A stretch of 64,000 nt of DNA from Phytohalomonas tamaricis (GTDB lineage Bacteria > Pseudomonadota > Gammaproteobacteria > Pseudomonadales > Halomonadaceae), in the NCBI RefSeq assembly GCF_003012345.1, contig NZ_PVRV01000024.1, positions 558,001 through 622,000 on the forward strand, read 5' to 3'. A program made the position numbers and the translations under genes. Below, in pieces: positions 36,658 to 46,012 of the stretch (its first letter is position 1; every line of letters begins with the position of its first letter). The notes below the pieces were generated by a model. It saw only the letters and a list, made by a program, of their open reading frames with translations. It did no database searches and was not told the origin of the DNA.

Positions 36658-37425
36658 TCAGATACCGAGCATCGACATCAGACGTTCAACCGGCAGATAT
36701 CCTGGCACGATCTGTCCATCGGGAAAGACCAGCGCTGGGGTGCCCTGCACGCCAAGCCGCTTACCGAGTTCGTACTGTTGGTTGACCGGGTTGTCGCAAC
36801 TTGCCTTCGCTTTTAAATCCTTGCCCTTCATTGCCGCCGTCATCGCTTCTGTCCGGTTGGCGCTGCACCACACCTGCGCAAGCTGATGGGCTCCCTTGGA
36901 GTTTTCGCCAGCACGCGGGAAAGCCAGATAACGTACTTCCACACCGCGTTTGTTGAGCTCAGGCACGTCTTCATGCAGCTTGTGGCAATAAGGACACGTC
37001 GTGTCGGTAAACACCGTCAGGGTTGCCTTGACCTTACCTGCCGGCTTAAAAATGACCATATCCTGCTCGGGAATAGCATCGATCGCAGCCTTGCGGTCAT
37101 TGTTCTGCGCCTGCTCGGTCAGATTGACCAGCCGCCCATTGTCATTCTGGTACAAATCCCCGACCAGCAGATAGCCACCGTTTTTGTCGGTATAAAATGT
37201 TTCCCCGGAGGTCAGCTGTACCTCAAACATATCATCAAGCGGCGTGGGGCTGATCGCCTTTACCGGCATCTTCTGCCCGTTGACGACAAGTTTATCCTTA
37301 AGACCTGCCGGCACATCTTCGGCGGCAAATACAGACGCGGAGGTGGTCAAGGCTAAAGTGCCAAATGCACACGCAAGCAAAAACCGAGGTAGGGAAAAGG
37401 CTATCCGAATACTGGCAGCTGTCAT
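36658..37425 (-). CDS. dsbC: Periplasmic disulfide isomerase DsbC
   Basis: 255 residues. The start at 37425 opens a Sec signal (IRIAFSLPRFLLACAFGTLA, then LTTSASVFAAE); the frame upstream overlaps xerD and is rejected. The N-terminal dimerisation domain is followed by a thioredoxin domain with active site CPYC (FTDTTCPYCHKLHED). It also has the second Cys pair (VWCSANR and KASCDNP) and the cis-Pro loop VQGTPALVFPDG. E. coli has CGYC; CPYC is the Pseudomonas-type variant. It lies 31 bp downstream of xerD, as in E. coli. Confidence 0.95.
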   Translation of the reverse strand: MTAASIRIAFSLPRFLLACAFGTLALTTSASVFAAEDVPAGLKDKLVVNGQKMPVKAISPTPLDDMFEVQLTSGETFYTDKNGGYLLVGDLYQNDNGRLVNLTEQAQNNDRKAAIDAIPEQDMVIFKPAGKVKATLTVFTDTTCPYCHKLHEDVPELNKRGVEVRYLAFPRAGENSKGAHQLAQVWCSANRTEAMTAAMKGKDLKAKASCDNPVNQQYELGKRLGVQGTPALVFPDGQIVPGYLPVERLMSMLGI

Positions 37426-37456
37426 AGGTTCTTCAATCCTGGGTGAATAGATACCA

Positions 37457-38353
37457 TCAACCACGTGGATGGTGCTGTGCGTGTATCGCCTCCAGGCGCG
37501 CCTGGGCAACATGGGTATATATCTGCGTCGTCGATAAATCGCTGTGCCCGAGCAGCTCCTGTACAACACGTAAATGAGCACCATGATTCAGTAGATGAGT
37601 CGCAAACGCGTGACGCAGGGTATGCGGCGACAATGGCTTATCGATGCCTGCCGCCAGAGCATGATGCTTCAGGCGGTGCCAAAATGTCTGACGCGTCATA
37701 AAGCCATTACCACGGCCGGGAAACAAGGGGGGGCGAGTGATATCGCTCATCAAGCTGCCACGCGCTTCCCGCATGTAACGTTCCAGCCAGTCATGTGCCT
37801 CTTCGCCGAGCGGGACTAGCCTCTCCTTATCGCCTTTACCAATCACCCGCACCAGCCCCTGGCGCAAATTCAGACTATCCATACGCAGCCCGACCAGTTC
37901 AGAAACACGCAGGCCACAGGCGTAAAGTACCTCCAGCATGGCCCGGTCACGTAGACCCAAGGCATTCGCGGTATCTGGCGCTTCAAGCAGTCGGTCGACA
38001 TCACCTTCATCAAGCGTGTCAGGCAGGTTAACCCGCACCTTCGGCATCGACACCTCGGCGAGCGGATCGGCAACAATCAGTTCGTTGAGCATTGCCCAAC
38101 GATAAAATCGCCGCAGCGACGAGAGTAAGCGCGCGTCAGAGCGTGCGTGATAGCCTGCGCTACGCCGCGCGACAAGTAGCGCTGCAAATGAAGTCTTGGC
38201 CGGCCCCAGCAGCCGCTCATCATCCTTATTCAGATGAGCCGACCAGTGGCGCAGGTCACTGCGATAGGCGGCAAGCGTATGCTGACTTGCACCACGCTCC
38301 AGCCATAGCGCATCGAGAAATGCATCGACCAGCTCGTTATCATCCATGGCCAT
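37457..38353 (-). CDS. xerD: Tyrosine recombinase XerD
   Basis: Resolves chromosome dimers at dif together with XerC. 298 residues. N-terminal SAM-like domain (ALWLERGASQHTLAAYRSDL) and catalytic domain with Arg149 (CGLRVSEL), Lys173 (GKGDKER), His244 and Arg247 (SPHTLRHAFATHLL), His270 (LGHSDLST) and nucleophile Tyr279 (TTQIYTHV). All six catalytic residues are present. It is first of the xerD-dsbC-hom-thrC order. Confidence 0.96.
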   Translation of the reverse strand: MAMDDNELVDAFLDALWLERGASQHTLAAYRSDLRHWSAHLNKDDERLLGPAKTSFAALLVARRSAGYHARSDARLLSSLRRFYRWAMLNELIVADPLAEVSMPKVRVNLPDTLDEGDVDRLLEAPDTANALGLRDRAMLEVLYACGLRVSELVGLRMDSLNLRQGLVRVIGKGDKERLVPLGEEAHDWLERYMREARGSLMSDITRPPLFPGRGNGFMTRQTFWHRLKHHALAAGIDKPLSPHTLRHAFATHLLNHGAHLRVVQELLGHSDLSTTQIYTHVAQARLEAIHAQHHPRG

Positions 38354-38384
38354 GACTCACGATCCACACATTAGCTCTACCGTT

Positions 38385-38423
38385 TAAAACAATAACCCCG
38401 CAGCCACTTGCGTAGCGCGGGGT
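38385..38423 (-). terminator. Terminator of the rpsP-rimM-trmD-rplS operon
   Basis: On the minus strand ACCCCGC and GCGGGGT pair around a 15-nt loop and are followed by TATTGTTTTA. Two more inverted repeats lie between it and rplS: AGGGCAG/CTGCCCT (38432-38452) and CGAACG/CGTTCG just upstream of it. These make a run of hairpins. Confidence 0.75.
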
Positions 38424-38479
38424 CGATGACCAGGGCAGTACAGAGCTGCCCTAGCGGCAAACCGAACGGAGCGTTCGAT

Positions 38480-38836
38480 TTAAGACAGCTTTTCCTTGAT
38501 ACGTGCAGACTTACCGCTACGCTCACGGAGATAGTAAAGCTTGGCCTGACGAACATCACCGCGACGTTTAACATCGATGGAAGCGACCAGCGGGCTGTAA
38601 GTCTGGAAAGTACGCTCAACGCCAACACCATGAGAAATCTTACGCACGGTGAAAGCGGAGTTCAGTCCACGGTTACGCTTACCGATCACCACGCCTTCAA
38701 ATGCCTGAAGACGTTCACGGGTGCCTTCAACAACCTTTACCTGAACAACTACGGTGTCACCGGGGCCGAAGCTCGGGACTTCCTTGTTCATCTGTTCGTT
38801 TTCGATCGCCTGGATCACATTATTCTTGCTGCTCAT
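38480..38836 (-). CDS. rplS: 50S ribosomal protein L19
   Basis: 118 residues, starting [19 protein letters not shown] with AGGAAAG just upstream; the longer open frame runs back into trmD and is rejected. Conserved blocks: [40 protein letters not shown] and [11 protein letters not shown]19 sits at the interface of the ribosomal subunits. Last gene of the operon. Confidence 0.97.
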   Translation of the reverse strand: MSSKNNVIQAIENEQMNKEVPSFGPGDTVVVQVKVVEGTRERLQAFEGVVIGKRNRGLNSAFTVRKISHGVGVERTFQTYSPLVASIDVKRRGDVRQAKLYYLRERSGKSARIKEKLS

Positions 38837-38936
38837 CGTTCTTTCCTCGATTGAAGCCGTTTTACTGGCTCTGATCCCGACGTTCGAAAACGTGGGAATC
38901 GACAATGGGTGACGCGTTGCGCGCTGGCATTTCGTA

Positions 38937-39773
38937 TCAATGCGAGTCGCTTCGCACCTCCGTCGTCTGAGCGACGACGTGTTCGTTGACACCGCGTCCG
39001 TGCTCTTGCACAAACTGATCAAGCAACAGCTGCTGCTCGACATTCAGTGTCATTTTTTCCAGTAGATCAGGGCGACGCAGCCAGGTACGTCCCAACGACT
39101 GCTTGAGACGCCAACGGCGAATCGCTTCATGGTTGCCACTCAATAACACCTCTGGCACGCAACGACCGTCGATTACTTCGGGGCGAGTATAATGTGGACA
39201 ATCCAGCAATCCCGCCGCAAAGGAATCCTCTACCGCTGAATCCTGGTGACCAAGCACCCCCGGCACCAAGCGTGACAGTGCATCAAGCAACACCATCGCC
39301 GGCAATTCACCGCCACTCAAGACGTAATCACCGACTGACCATTCTTCATCAATTTCCGCTTCCACTACACGTTCATCAATACCCTCGTAGCGTCCAGCCA
39401 CCAAGATAAGATGCTTACGCGCAGCCAATTCACGAACACCCGCCTGATCGAGCGGTCGTCCCTGCGGAGACAAATATATAACGTGAGCGCGTTCCTTCTC
39501 GGTCTCATCATCGTCTGGTAGCGTCGATGCTGCCTGTTCCGCGCCTTCACGAGCCGCCTGAATAGCATGCCGAAGAGTATCTACTTTCATCAGCATACCT
39601 GGGCCACCCCCATAGGGGCGATCATCAACCGTGCGATGTTTGTCTGTGGCATAGTCTCTCGGGTTCCAGAACGCAACGTCCAGAAGCCCCTGCTTGACTG
39701 CGCGCCCCGTCACACCGTAACGAGTCACTGCATCAAACATCTCAGGAAAAAGAGAGACAACACCAATCCACAC
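38937..39773 (-). CDS. trmD: tRNA (guanine-37-N1)-methyltransferase
   Basis: Methylates G37 of tRNAs to prevent frameshifting. 278 residues with the trefoil-knot SAM site: [34 protein letters not shown] and [12 protein letters not shown]; also the [10 protein letters not shown] block. It is slightly longer than E. coli TrmD (255) owing to a C-terminal tail rich in Glu/Val/His. It follows rimM by 61 bp. Confidence 0.97.
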   Translation of the reverse strand: MWIGVVSLFPEMFDAVTRYGVTGRAVKQGLLDVAFWNPRDYATDKHRTVDDRPYGGGPGMLMKVDTLRHAIQAAREGAEQAASTLPDDDETEKERAHVIYLSPQGRPLDQAGVRELAARKHLILVAGRYEGIDERVVEAEIDEEWSVGDYVLSGGELPAMVLLDALSRLVPGVLGHQDSAVEDSFAAGLLDCPHYTRPEVIDGRCVPEVLLSGNHEAIRRWRLKQSLGRTWLRRPDLLEKMTLNVEQQLLLDQFVQEHGRGVNEHVVAQTTEVRSDSH

Positions 39774-39834
39774 GGCAGTCAGATACTCGCATTATCTTTA
39801 GACGCTACATTTACCACTATGCGCGTCAAGGCAA

Positions 39835-40383
39835 TCAGAACTCCGGGTCCCAGTTCACCGTCATGATACCGGTGTCCAGATTGACATCATGAATCACCTC
39901 ACCCGGCAAGAATGGCAGTAGTCGTTCTTTCTGGTCGAGACTTGCATCATCGCCCTTGACCACGAGCACATCGTTAGCGCCGGTTTCAAACAGGTAACCC
40001 ACATGCCCCAGGCGTATACCGTCAAGGGTCACAACCTTGAGCCCTTCCAGCTGATACCAATAGTATTCATCGCGTCCGAGTGTCGGCAGCTCACGGGTAG
40101 CCAGATAGATCGTGCCACCCGCCAGACTCTCGGCGGCCTCGCGTGAATCGATATCCTTGAACTGCGCCACCAGGCCCTTGCCTTGACGCCGTCCTTGAAC
40201 CAGCTGCAGCGGGAATCGCTTCCCTTGCAGCTCGATCAACCATTCGGAGTATTCGAGAATACCGTCCATCGGGCTGGTATAGGAATACACCTTAAGCCAG
40301 CCTTTGACACCGTAAGGGCTCGTCAGCTTGCCCATTACCACATAATCGCCAGCAGGACGATCGGAGGCATGCGTCTCGGACAT
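39835..40383 (-). CDS. rimM: 16S rRNA processing protein RimM
   Basis: Assists maturation of the 30S head. 182 residues from ATG 40383, which has GGAG upstream; an ATG at 40416 would overlap the rpsP stop. Two beta-barrel domains: VVMGKLTSPYGVKGWLKVYSYT at the N-terminus and YYWYQLEGLKVV then GANDVLVVKGD and LLPFLPGEVI in the PRC-barrel half. Confidence 0.95.
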   Translation of the reverse strand: MSETHASDRPAGDYVVMGKLTSPYGVKGWLKVYSYTSPMDGILEYSEWLIELQGKRFPLQLVQGRRQGKGLVAQFKDIDSREAAESLAGGTIYLATRELPTLGRDEYYWYQLEGLKVVTLDGIRLGHVGYLFETGANDVLVVKGDDASLDQKERLLPFLPGEVIHDVNLDTGIMTVNWDPEF

Positions 40384-40415
40384 AACTGTCACTCCGGCTT
40401 GGCTAATCGCTGCCA

Positions 40416-40664
40416 TTAAGCCTGCTTGCGTGCTTCTTTGACCAGCTCGGCAACGCGATCAGATACCTGTGCGCCTTGCTGCTGCCAGTAAGTGACACGT
40501 TCCAGATCAACGCGCAGACGCTCTTCCTGACCGCGCGCGATCGGATTGAAAAAGCCAACACGCTCGATGAAACGACCATCGCGAGAAACGCGAGAATCGG
40601 TCACAGTGAGGTGATAAAAGGGACGCTTCTTGGCGCCACCACGTGCCAGACGAATGGTAACCAT
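40416..40664 (-). CDS. rpsP: 30S ribosomal protein S16
   Basis: 82 residues starting [20 protein letters not shown], with [14 protein letters not shown] typical of S16. First gene of the operon with rimM, trmD and rplS. Confidence 0.98.
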   Translation of the reverse strand: MVTIRLARGGAKKRPFYHLTVTDSRVSRDGRFIERVGFFNPIARGQEERLRVDLERVTYWQQQGAQVSDRVAELVKEARKQA

Positions 40665-40799
40665 TGCGTTAACAGTCCTTCAGTTGAAGTTGCGCAATGC
40701 GACGACTCGACCGAATGCCTGTCATCGCAGAGATGAAATGCCACATAATCTGTCGCAAGCGCCCCTCCCAAAATGGACGGGCCGCTTCGAAGACGCGAC

Positions 40800-40828
40800 A
40801 TTCTACGGGAATTTTAAACCATTGGGAA
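40800..40828 (-). promoter_or_regulatory. Candidate promoter of the rpsP operon
   Basis: On the minus strand TTCCCA (40823-40828) and TAGAAT (40800-40805) are 17 bp apart, about 135 bp before the rpsP start. It lies in the spacer after ffh. Confidence 0.4.
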
Positions 40829-40870
40829 CCATCTCTTGACAGCCCCCAATTGATGTCATGATAAAGGCGC

Positions 40871-42298
40871 TCAGCGTCTCGGCAAACCGCCCCCACCGAA
40901 ACCGCCTGGGCCACCGCCCATGCCGCCCATTCCTCCGGGGCCACCAGGCCCGCCGCCGCCCATCATACTGCTCATGCCGCGCATCATTTTCTGCATGCCG
41001 CCTTTTTTACCCATCTTCTTCATCATCTTCTGCATTTGCTTGTGCTGCTTGAGCAGACGATTGAGTTCAGGAATCTGAGTACCGGAGCCGGCACAGATAC
41101 GACGCTTGCGCGAACCGTTAATGAGCTCAGGCTTGTGGCGCTCCTTGGGCGTCATCGAATTGATCATCGCCTCAAGCTTGCCAAACTCCTTTTCCGCCCC
41201 CTGGCCGCGTGCCACATCGGCCATCTGCCCCATACCCGGCAGTTTCTCAAGCAGACTCCCCATGCCGCCCATGTTCTTGAGCTGCTGGAGCTGATCGCGA
41301 AAATCCTCGAGATCGAAACTCTCGCCCTTCTTGAGCTTCTTGGTGAGCTGGTCGGCCTTGCTGCGGTCAACCTTGCGCTCGGCCTCCTCGATCAGACTGA
41401 GCACATCGCCCATGCCAAGAATGCGTGAGGCAACCCGATCGGGATAAAACGGCTCCAGGGCATCGGTCTTCTCACCCATACCCATGAACTTGATCGGCTT
41501 ACCCGTGATATGACGTACCGACAATGCTGCGCCGCCACGGGCATCGCCATCGGCCTTGGTGAGAATCACCCCGGTTAGTGGCAAGGCCTCATGAAACGCC
41601 TTGGCCGTATTGGCAGCGTCCTGGCCGGTCATGGCATCGACGACGAACAACGTCTCCTGCGGCTCGATCGCCTTATGCAGGGCGCGAATCTCGTCCATCA
41701 TGTCTTGGTCGACATGCAAGCGGCCAGCGGTATCGACTAGCACCACATCGTGGAACTGGATACGTGCGTGCTTGATTGCCGCCTCGGCAATGGCGACTGG
41801 CTTTTGATCACTCGACGAGGGAAAGAAATCGACCTCGACTTCCTTTGCAAGAGTTTCAAGCTGATCGATCGCTGCCGGACGATAGATATCGGCAGAGACT
41901 ACCAGTACCTTTTTCTTGTGACGTTCACGCAGAAAGCGCGCCAACTTGGCAACAGAGGTCGTCTTGCCCGCGCCCTGCAGGCCTGCCATCAAAATGATGG
42001 AGGGCTTCTGCTTCAACTCGAGCGGGACATTGCCCTCGCCCATGATCGCCTCAAGCTCTTGCTGAACTATCTTGACGAACTGCTGGCCCGGCGACAGGCT
42101 CTTCGATACTTCCTGACCGACGGCGCGCTCACGCACGCGCTCGATAAAGGCTTTGACAACCGGCAGCGCCACGTCGGCCTCGAGCAGTGCCCGACGGACT
42201 TCACGCAGCGTCTCCTGAATATTTTCGTCGGTAAGCCTAGCCTGTCCGGTAATCGACTTGAGCGTCCGCGACAGGCGATCGGTTAAACTTTCAAACAT
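40871..42298 (-). CDS. ffh: Signal recognition particle GTPase Ffh
   Basis: Binds signal sequences with 4.5S RNA and targets ribosomes to FtsY. 475 residues; the start at 42298 (MFESLTDRLSRTLKSI) has GGAGAGG upstream. N and G domains contain GLQGAGKTTS, DTAGRLHVD and TKADGDARGG. The M domain contains GSRKRRICAGSG and a Met-rich helix (LKQHKQMQKMMKKM). The end is an unusual Gly/Met/Pro-rich tail of ~45 residues (GGPGGPGGMGGM type), making it ~20 longer than E. coli Ffh (453). Confidence 0.97.
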   Translation of the reverse strand: MFESLTDRLSRTLKSITGQARLTDENIQETLREVRRALLEADVALPVVKAFIERVRERAVGQEVSKSLSPGQQFVKIVQQELEAIMGEGNVPLELKQKPSIILMAGLQGAGKTTSVAKLARFLRERHKKKVLVVSADIYRPAAIDQLETLAKEVEVDFFPSSSDQKPVAIAEAAIKHARIQFHDVVLVDTAGRLHVDQDMMDEIRALHKAIEPQETLFVVDAMTGQDAANTAKAFHEALPLTGVILTKADGDARGGAALSVRHITGKPIKFMGMGEKTDALEPFYPDRVASRILGMGDVLSLIEEAERKVDRSKADQLTKKLKKGESFDLEDFRDQLQQLKNMGGMGSLLEKLPGMGQMADVARGQGAEKEFGKLEAMINSMTPKERHKPELINGSRKRRICAGSGTQIPELNRLLKQHKQMQKMMKKMGKKGGMQKMMRGMSSMMGGGGPGGPGGMGGMGGGPGGFGGGGLPRR

Positions 42299-42635
42299 GG
42301 GCCTCTCCGGCTGGATGCAGCGCTGACCTGATACCGTGCCAGACAATCAAACGCCAGGCACCCCTCGATTTAGCGCTTATATATGCACAATGCTCACACA
42401 TGCGTTTATGGTAAGGATTATACGCGTTTGAAGGCTCGTCCTCCATGCATGCCACGTTTGCAGTGCCTTTATTACTGTTGATCATTTGCCCCTAACCGGC
42501 GCATCGTGCCGACAGAAACGACTTCATGACATCGAATGTGCTATCAGAGGCGAAGCAGATGCGGCCGTTCAACGCATTCGTTATAGTGATAATCTGTTAT
42601 TAATACCTCTCTTTATCATTCAGGAATCAATCGCG
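42299..42635. other. Divergent intergenic region between ffh and ypjD
   Basis: 337 bp holding the promoters of both genes. A/T-rich patches suitable for -10 elements are seen at ~42377-42385 (minus) and near 42592-42600 (plus, GATAAT), but no pair is strong enough to call. No gene is seen. Confidence 0.5.
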
Positions 42636-43439
42636 ATGCAGGCGTTGTTGCTCGCTTTTCTTGCCATCATGTTTTATCTCGGTGCCGGCACCTGGCAAGG
42701 GTTTGCCCTGGCACGGCGCGTCCAAGTGCATCCACAACTGGTACGTGGCCTTGGCGCAGTCGCGGTTGTCGCACATGCGGCGGTGGTCTACAACACACTC
42801 CATGCTGCTCAAGGCTTGCGACTGGGCATATTTGAAAGTGCCTCGCTGATCTGCTGGCTGATCGCCGTTCTGCTCATTGCCGTCAGTTTCGTAAAGCCAG
42901 TGCTTTCAGCTGCAGCGGCACTCTTTCCACTTGCCGCTCTGTCAGTGCTAGGGGTGATGGGGTTGCCTAGCAACATGACCGAGTCACACATTTCGCCCGG
43001 CGTGGTCGTGCACATCCTGACGTCAGTCTTGGCCTACTCCCTGCTCGCCATTGCATCGGTTCAGGCTATTTTACTGGCGTTTCAGAATCAGGCGCTGAAG
43101 CGCCACCATACCCGTGGCATCGTTCAGGTTTTGCCACCATTGACGACCATGGAGCGATTGCTGTTTGAGCTGATTACCGTGGGCATGGTGTTACTTACGG
43201 CCTCGATCATCAGTGGCGCGCTATTTATTCATGATATGTTTGCCCAACACCTGGCTCACAAAACGGTTTTGTCGCTGCTCGCCTGGATCATTTTCGGCGT
43301 ACTACTATGGGGAAGGCACTACCGTGGCTGGCGCGGCTCAATAGCCGTACGCTGGACGCTGGGCGGAATAATTGTTCTCTTTTTTGCTTACTTCGGCAGC
43401 AAGTTTGTACTTGAATTCATCTATCATCGTGAATGGTAA
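42636..43439 (+). CDS. ypjD: CcsA-type inner-membrane protein YpjD
   Basis: 267 residues, eight predicted membrane helices, of the cytochrome c assembly (CcsA/CcmC) superfamily. The start at 42636 has AGGAA upstream; the frame is open 50 codons further but that part is polar and unlike the family. YpjD stands divergent from ffh and next to yfjD in E. coli too, which supports the call. Histidines in helices (VVHILTSVLAYS; AHKTVLSLLAWI) could bind haem, but the tryptophan-rich WWD motif of true CcsA is absent. Role not established. Confidence 0.88.
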   Translation: MQALLLAFLAIMFYLGAGTWQGFALARRVQVHPQLVRGLGAVAVVAHAAVVYNTLHAAQGLRLGIFESASLICWLIAVLLIAVSFVKPVLSAAAALFPLAALSVLGVMGLPSNMTESHISPGVVVHILTSVLAYSLLAIASVQAILLAFQNQALKRHHTRGIVQVLPPLTTMERLLFELITVGMVLLTASIISGALFIHDMFAQHLAHKTVLSLLAWIIFGVLLWGRHYRGWRGSIAVRWTLGGIIVLFFAYFGSKFVLEFIYHREW

Positions 43440-43562
43440 GTTTCGACAAGAATGCAGCAGATGACACGCTGCCTGTTCTACACTTTGGGCCAATGCTCAC
43501 TTGACACCTCATTCACGAGTCCCTAAAAAGCGATTCTGACCGACAATCAAGGATCTTAAACT

Positions 43563-44849
43563 TTGAGCGACGACACCCCGTTGGGGCTGATGTTCGGCTT
43601 ACTAATAGTACTCGTTATTTGTTCCGCATTCTTTTCCAGCTCGGAAACGGGGATGATGTCGATAAACCGTTATCGACTCGCTCACCGCGCCAATGCAGGA
43701 GAGCGTGGCGCCAAGCGCGTGATGAAGCTGCTGTCCCGCCCCGATCGCCTGCTTGGTGTCATCCTGATCGGCAATAATCTGGTCAATAACCTGGCCGCCT
43801 CGATTGCAACACTTGTGGCGATCCATTTCTTTGGTGACGTTTCCGGGCCTGCTGTTGCCACTGCTGTGCTTACCATTGTGGTGCTGATCTTCGGCGAGGT
43901 AATGCCCAAAACCTTCGCAGCCGTAAAACCAGACAAGATCGCTTTTCCCGCCTCCTATGTTCTTGCCCCGATGCTCAAGATTCTACACCCGCTGGTGTGG
44001 GCAGTTAATGGTATTGCCAATACCCTGCTACGCCTGGTGGGTATCAAGAACATCGAAGGCGGCGCGGCCAATCTGACGCGCGATGAGCTACGCACCGTGG
44101 TACATGAAGCAGGCACGATGATTCCGCGCCGTCACCAGGCGATGCTGATTTCGATACTTGATCTCGAGAACGTTACCGTCAATGACATCATGGTGCCGCG
44201 TCACGAGATCGTCGGGCTCGATCTGGAGCAGGATATTGATACCCTGCTGGCCCAGATCCGCTCCAGTCAGCACACGCGTATTCCGGTTTACAAAGGGGAT
44301 ATCAACAACATTATCGGTATCCTGCATCTGCGTAATGCGGCCCGCGTCATGTCCAAACCGGAAATCACCAAGTCCTCGATCATTCAGGAAGCCCGCGAGC
44401 CCTATTTCATCCCTGAATCGACACCGCTGCATACTCAGCTATTGAACTTTCAGCAGCAAAAACGCCGCATAGGCATCGTTGTCGATGAGTACGGCGACGT
44501 ACAGGGGTTGGCCACGCTGGAAGATATTCTTGAAGAAATTGTCGGTGAATTCACCACCGACGTTGCCGGCACCCATCAGGAAATCCATGTTCAGGATGAT
44601 GGCAGCTACATCATCGAAGGCACGGCTAACATTCGTGAGATCAACAAAGTGCTCGGTTGGCAGTTACCGACCAGCGGGCCGAAGACACTGAACGGATTAA
44701 TCCTTGAACACCTCGAATCTTTCCCTGATGCAGCTACTTGTCTGCAAGTCGGTTCAATACGCATTGAAATTATCAGCATCAAGGATAATCTGATCACCTC
44801 GGCACGCTGCTGGCAAGCAATCAGACGTGCATGGTCGAACGACGGGTAA
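43563..44849 (+). CDS. yfjD: CNNM/CorC-family membrane protein with CBS domains (YfjD)
   Basis: 428 residues starting at TTG 43563 with AAGGATC upstream. Domain order: DUF21 transmembrane domain (residues ~5-190; FFSSSETGMMSINRYRL, LIGNNLVNNLAAS, FGEVMPKTFAAVKPD), two CBS domains (about 195-330; IMVPRHEIVGLD, TRIPVYKGDINNIIG) and a C-terminal CorC/HlyC domain (about 345-425). The family is linked to Mg2+ and Co2+ efflux. It lies 124 bp after ypjD. Confidence 0.93.
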   Translation: MSDDTPLGLMFGLLIVLVICSAFFSSSETGMMSINRYRLAHRANAGERGAKRVMKLLSRPDRLLGVILIGNNLVNNLAASIATLVAIHFFGDVSGPAVATAVLTIVVLIFGEVMPKTFAAVKPDKIAFPASYVLAPMLKILHPLVWAVNGIANTLLRLVGIKNIEGGAANLTRDELRTVVHEAGTMIPRRHQAMLISILDLENVTVNDIMVPRHEIVGLDLEQDIDTLLAQIRSSQHTRIPVYKGDINNIIGILHLRNAARVMSKPEITKSSIIQEAREPYFIPESTPLHTQLLNFQQQKRRIGIVVDEYGDVQGLATLEDILEEIVGEFTTDVAGTHQEIHVQDDGSYIIEGTANIREINKVLGWQLPTSGPKTLNGLILEHLESFPDAATCLQVGSIRIEIISIKDNLITSARCWQAIRRAWSNDG

Positions 44850-44953
44850 GCGCTATTTTGACGGTATGGACGGCGGTGCACGCGTTCTTCAGACCGACCT
44901 AAGCGAAGGTAATTAGGCTATGGGCGTTTACCGACTCCAAAGACAGGCAACCG

Positions 44954-45337
44954 ATGACGCTCGCTTCTCTTCTCGTAATGCATCTTGCATACGCCCGAGC
45001 ATGGCAATCCAACAATGCCATGCCTCGATACTGTTTATGCATCATGTTTACACCCTTATTGCTTGTCGCCGATATTACCGCCGCATTTCCCGCCAAGGCC
45101 GATCTCACTCAAGACGATGTATTACGTCTTACTGAATCAGGTAATATTCTACCGTTTCCCGCTATCCTCGAGAGTGCGCGCCACTATCAGGAAGGCAAGC
45201 TGCTCGAGGCAGCACTTGAGAACGAGAATAACCGCTATATTTACGAGGTCGATCTGCTCGACCATGATGGCAAGATATGGGAGTTGAAATTCGATGCCGT
45301 CACCGGTGAGTTTCTCTCCAAGGATAAGGATAAGTGA
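44954..45337 (+). CDS. Exported PepSY-domain protein
   Basis: Up to 127 residues. A hydrophobic stretch (CLCIMFTPLLLVADITAAF, then PAKA) acts as the signal, and the mature part is one PepSY domain (ARHYQEGKLLEAALENENN, RYIYEVDLLDHDGKIWELKFD, AVTGEFLS). An internal ATG at 45020 is an alternative start that fits a signal peptide better. It is 3 bp from the response regulator, so it belongs to the same operon; PepSY proteins often accompany metal- or peptide-sensing two-component systems and are thought to modulate the kinase. Confidence 0.82.
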   Translation: MTLASLLVMHLAYARAWQSNNAMPRYCLCIMFTPLLLVADITAAFPAKADLTQDDVLRLTESGNILPFPAILESARHYQEGKLLEAALENENNRYIYEVDLLDHDGKIWELKFDAVTGEFLSKDKDK

Positions 45338-45340
45338 TCC

Positions 45341-46012
45341 ATGCGGCTTTTGCTGATCGAGGATAATGTTCCCCTCGCTGATGAACTAAGTGCCCTGTTC
45401 ACCCAACATGGCTATGCCGTAGATTGGTGTACCGATGGGCGTGATGCAGCTACTATGGCCATGAATGAACCCTTTGATGTCATCGTGCTTGATCTTGGTC
45501 TACCAGGCCGACCGGGCATTTCGGTATTAGAAGAGTGGCGTGAAAAAGGACTCGATACTCCAGTATTGATCCTGACAGCACGCTCAAGCTGGAGTGAGCG
45601 GATTACCGGGCTGCGTGCCGGCGCCGATGACTATCTGCCCAAGCCTTTCCATCCTGATGAGCTGCTGCTGCGTCTGCAGGCTCTGGTACGGCGTCGTCAT
45701 GGTCAGCGTCCCTCGCCGACGCTCTCGATTGCGGGCATTATCCTGGATGAAAACAGCCAGTCCGCCTGGAGCGAGACCAACGATACGCCTATCAACCTGA
45801 CCCGCGCTGAATTCGCCATTCTGCGCTATTTGATGCTGCACCCCGATCATGTCATTTCCAAGGATCGGCTGCTTGATCATCTCTATGACAGCGAACACGA
45901 CCGCAACCCTAATGTCGTCGAGGTTCACATCAATCACCTACGTCAGAAACTCGGACGTGGCATCATCGTGACCCAGCGCGGCCAGGGATATCGCTTTGGT
46001 GGTAGTACGTGA
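45341..46012 (+). CDS. OmpR/PhoP-type response regulator
   Basis: 223 residues. Receiver domain with acidic pocket Glu7-Asp8, phosphoacceptor Asp51 (VLDLGLPG), Thr79 and Lys101 (LPKPF). The winged-helix DNA-binding domain is at ~127-220 ([35 protein letters not shown]). It is close to PhoP/QseB/CarR. Its stop overlaps the kinase GTG by 4 bp. Confidence 0.93.
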   Translation: MRLLLIEDNVPLADELSALFTQHGYAVDWCTDGRDAATMAMNEPFDVIVLDLGLPGRPGISVLEEWREKGLDTPVLILTARSSWSERITGLRAGADDYLPKPFHPDELLLRLQALVRRRHGQRPSPTLSIAGIILDENSQSAWSETNDTPINLTRAEFAILRYLMLHPDHVISKDRLLDHLYDSEHDRNPNVVEVHINHLRQKLGRGIIVTQRGQGYRFGGST

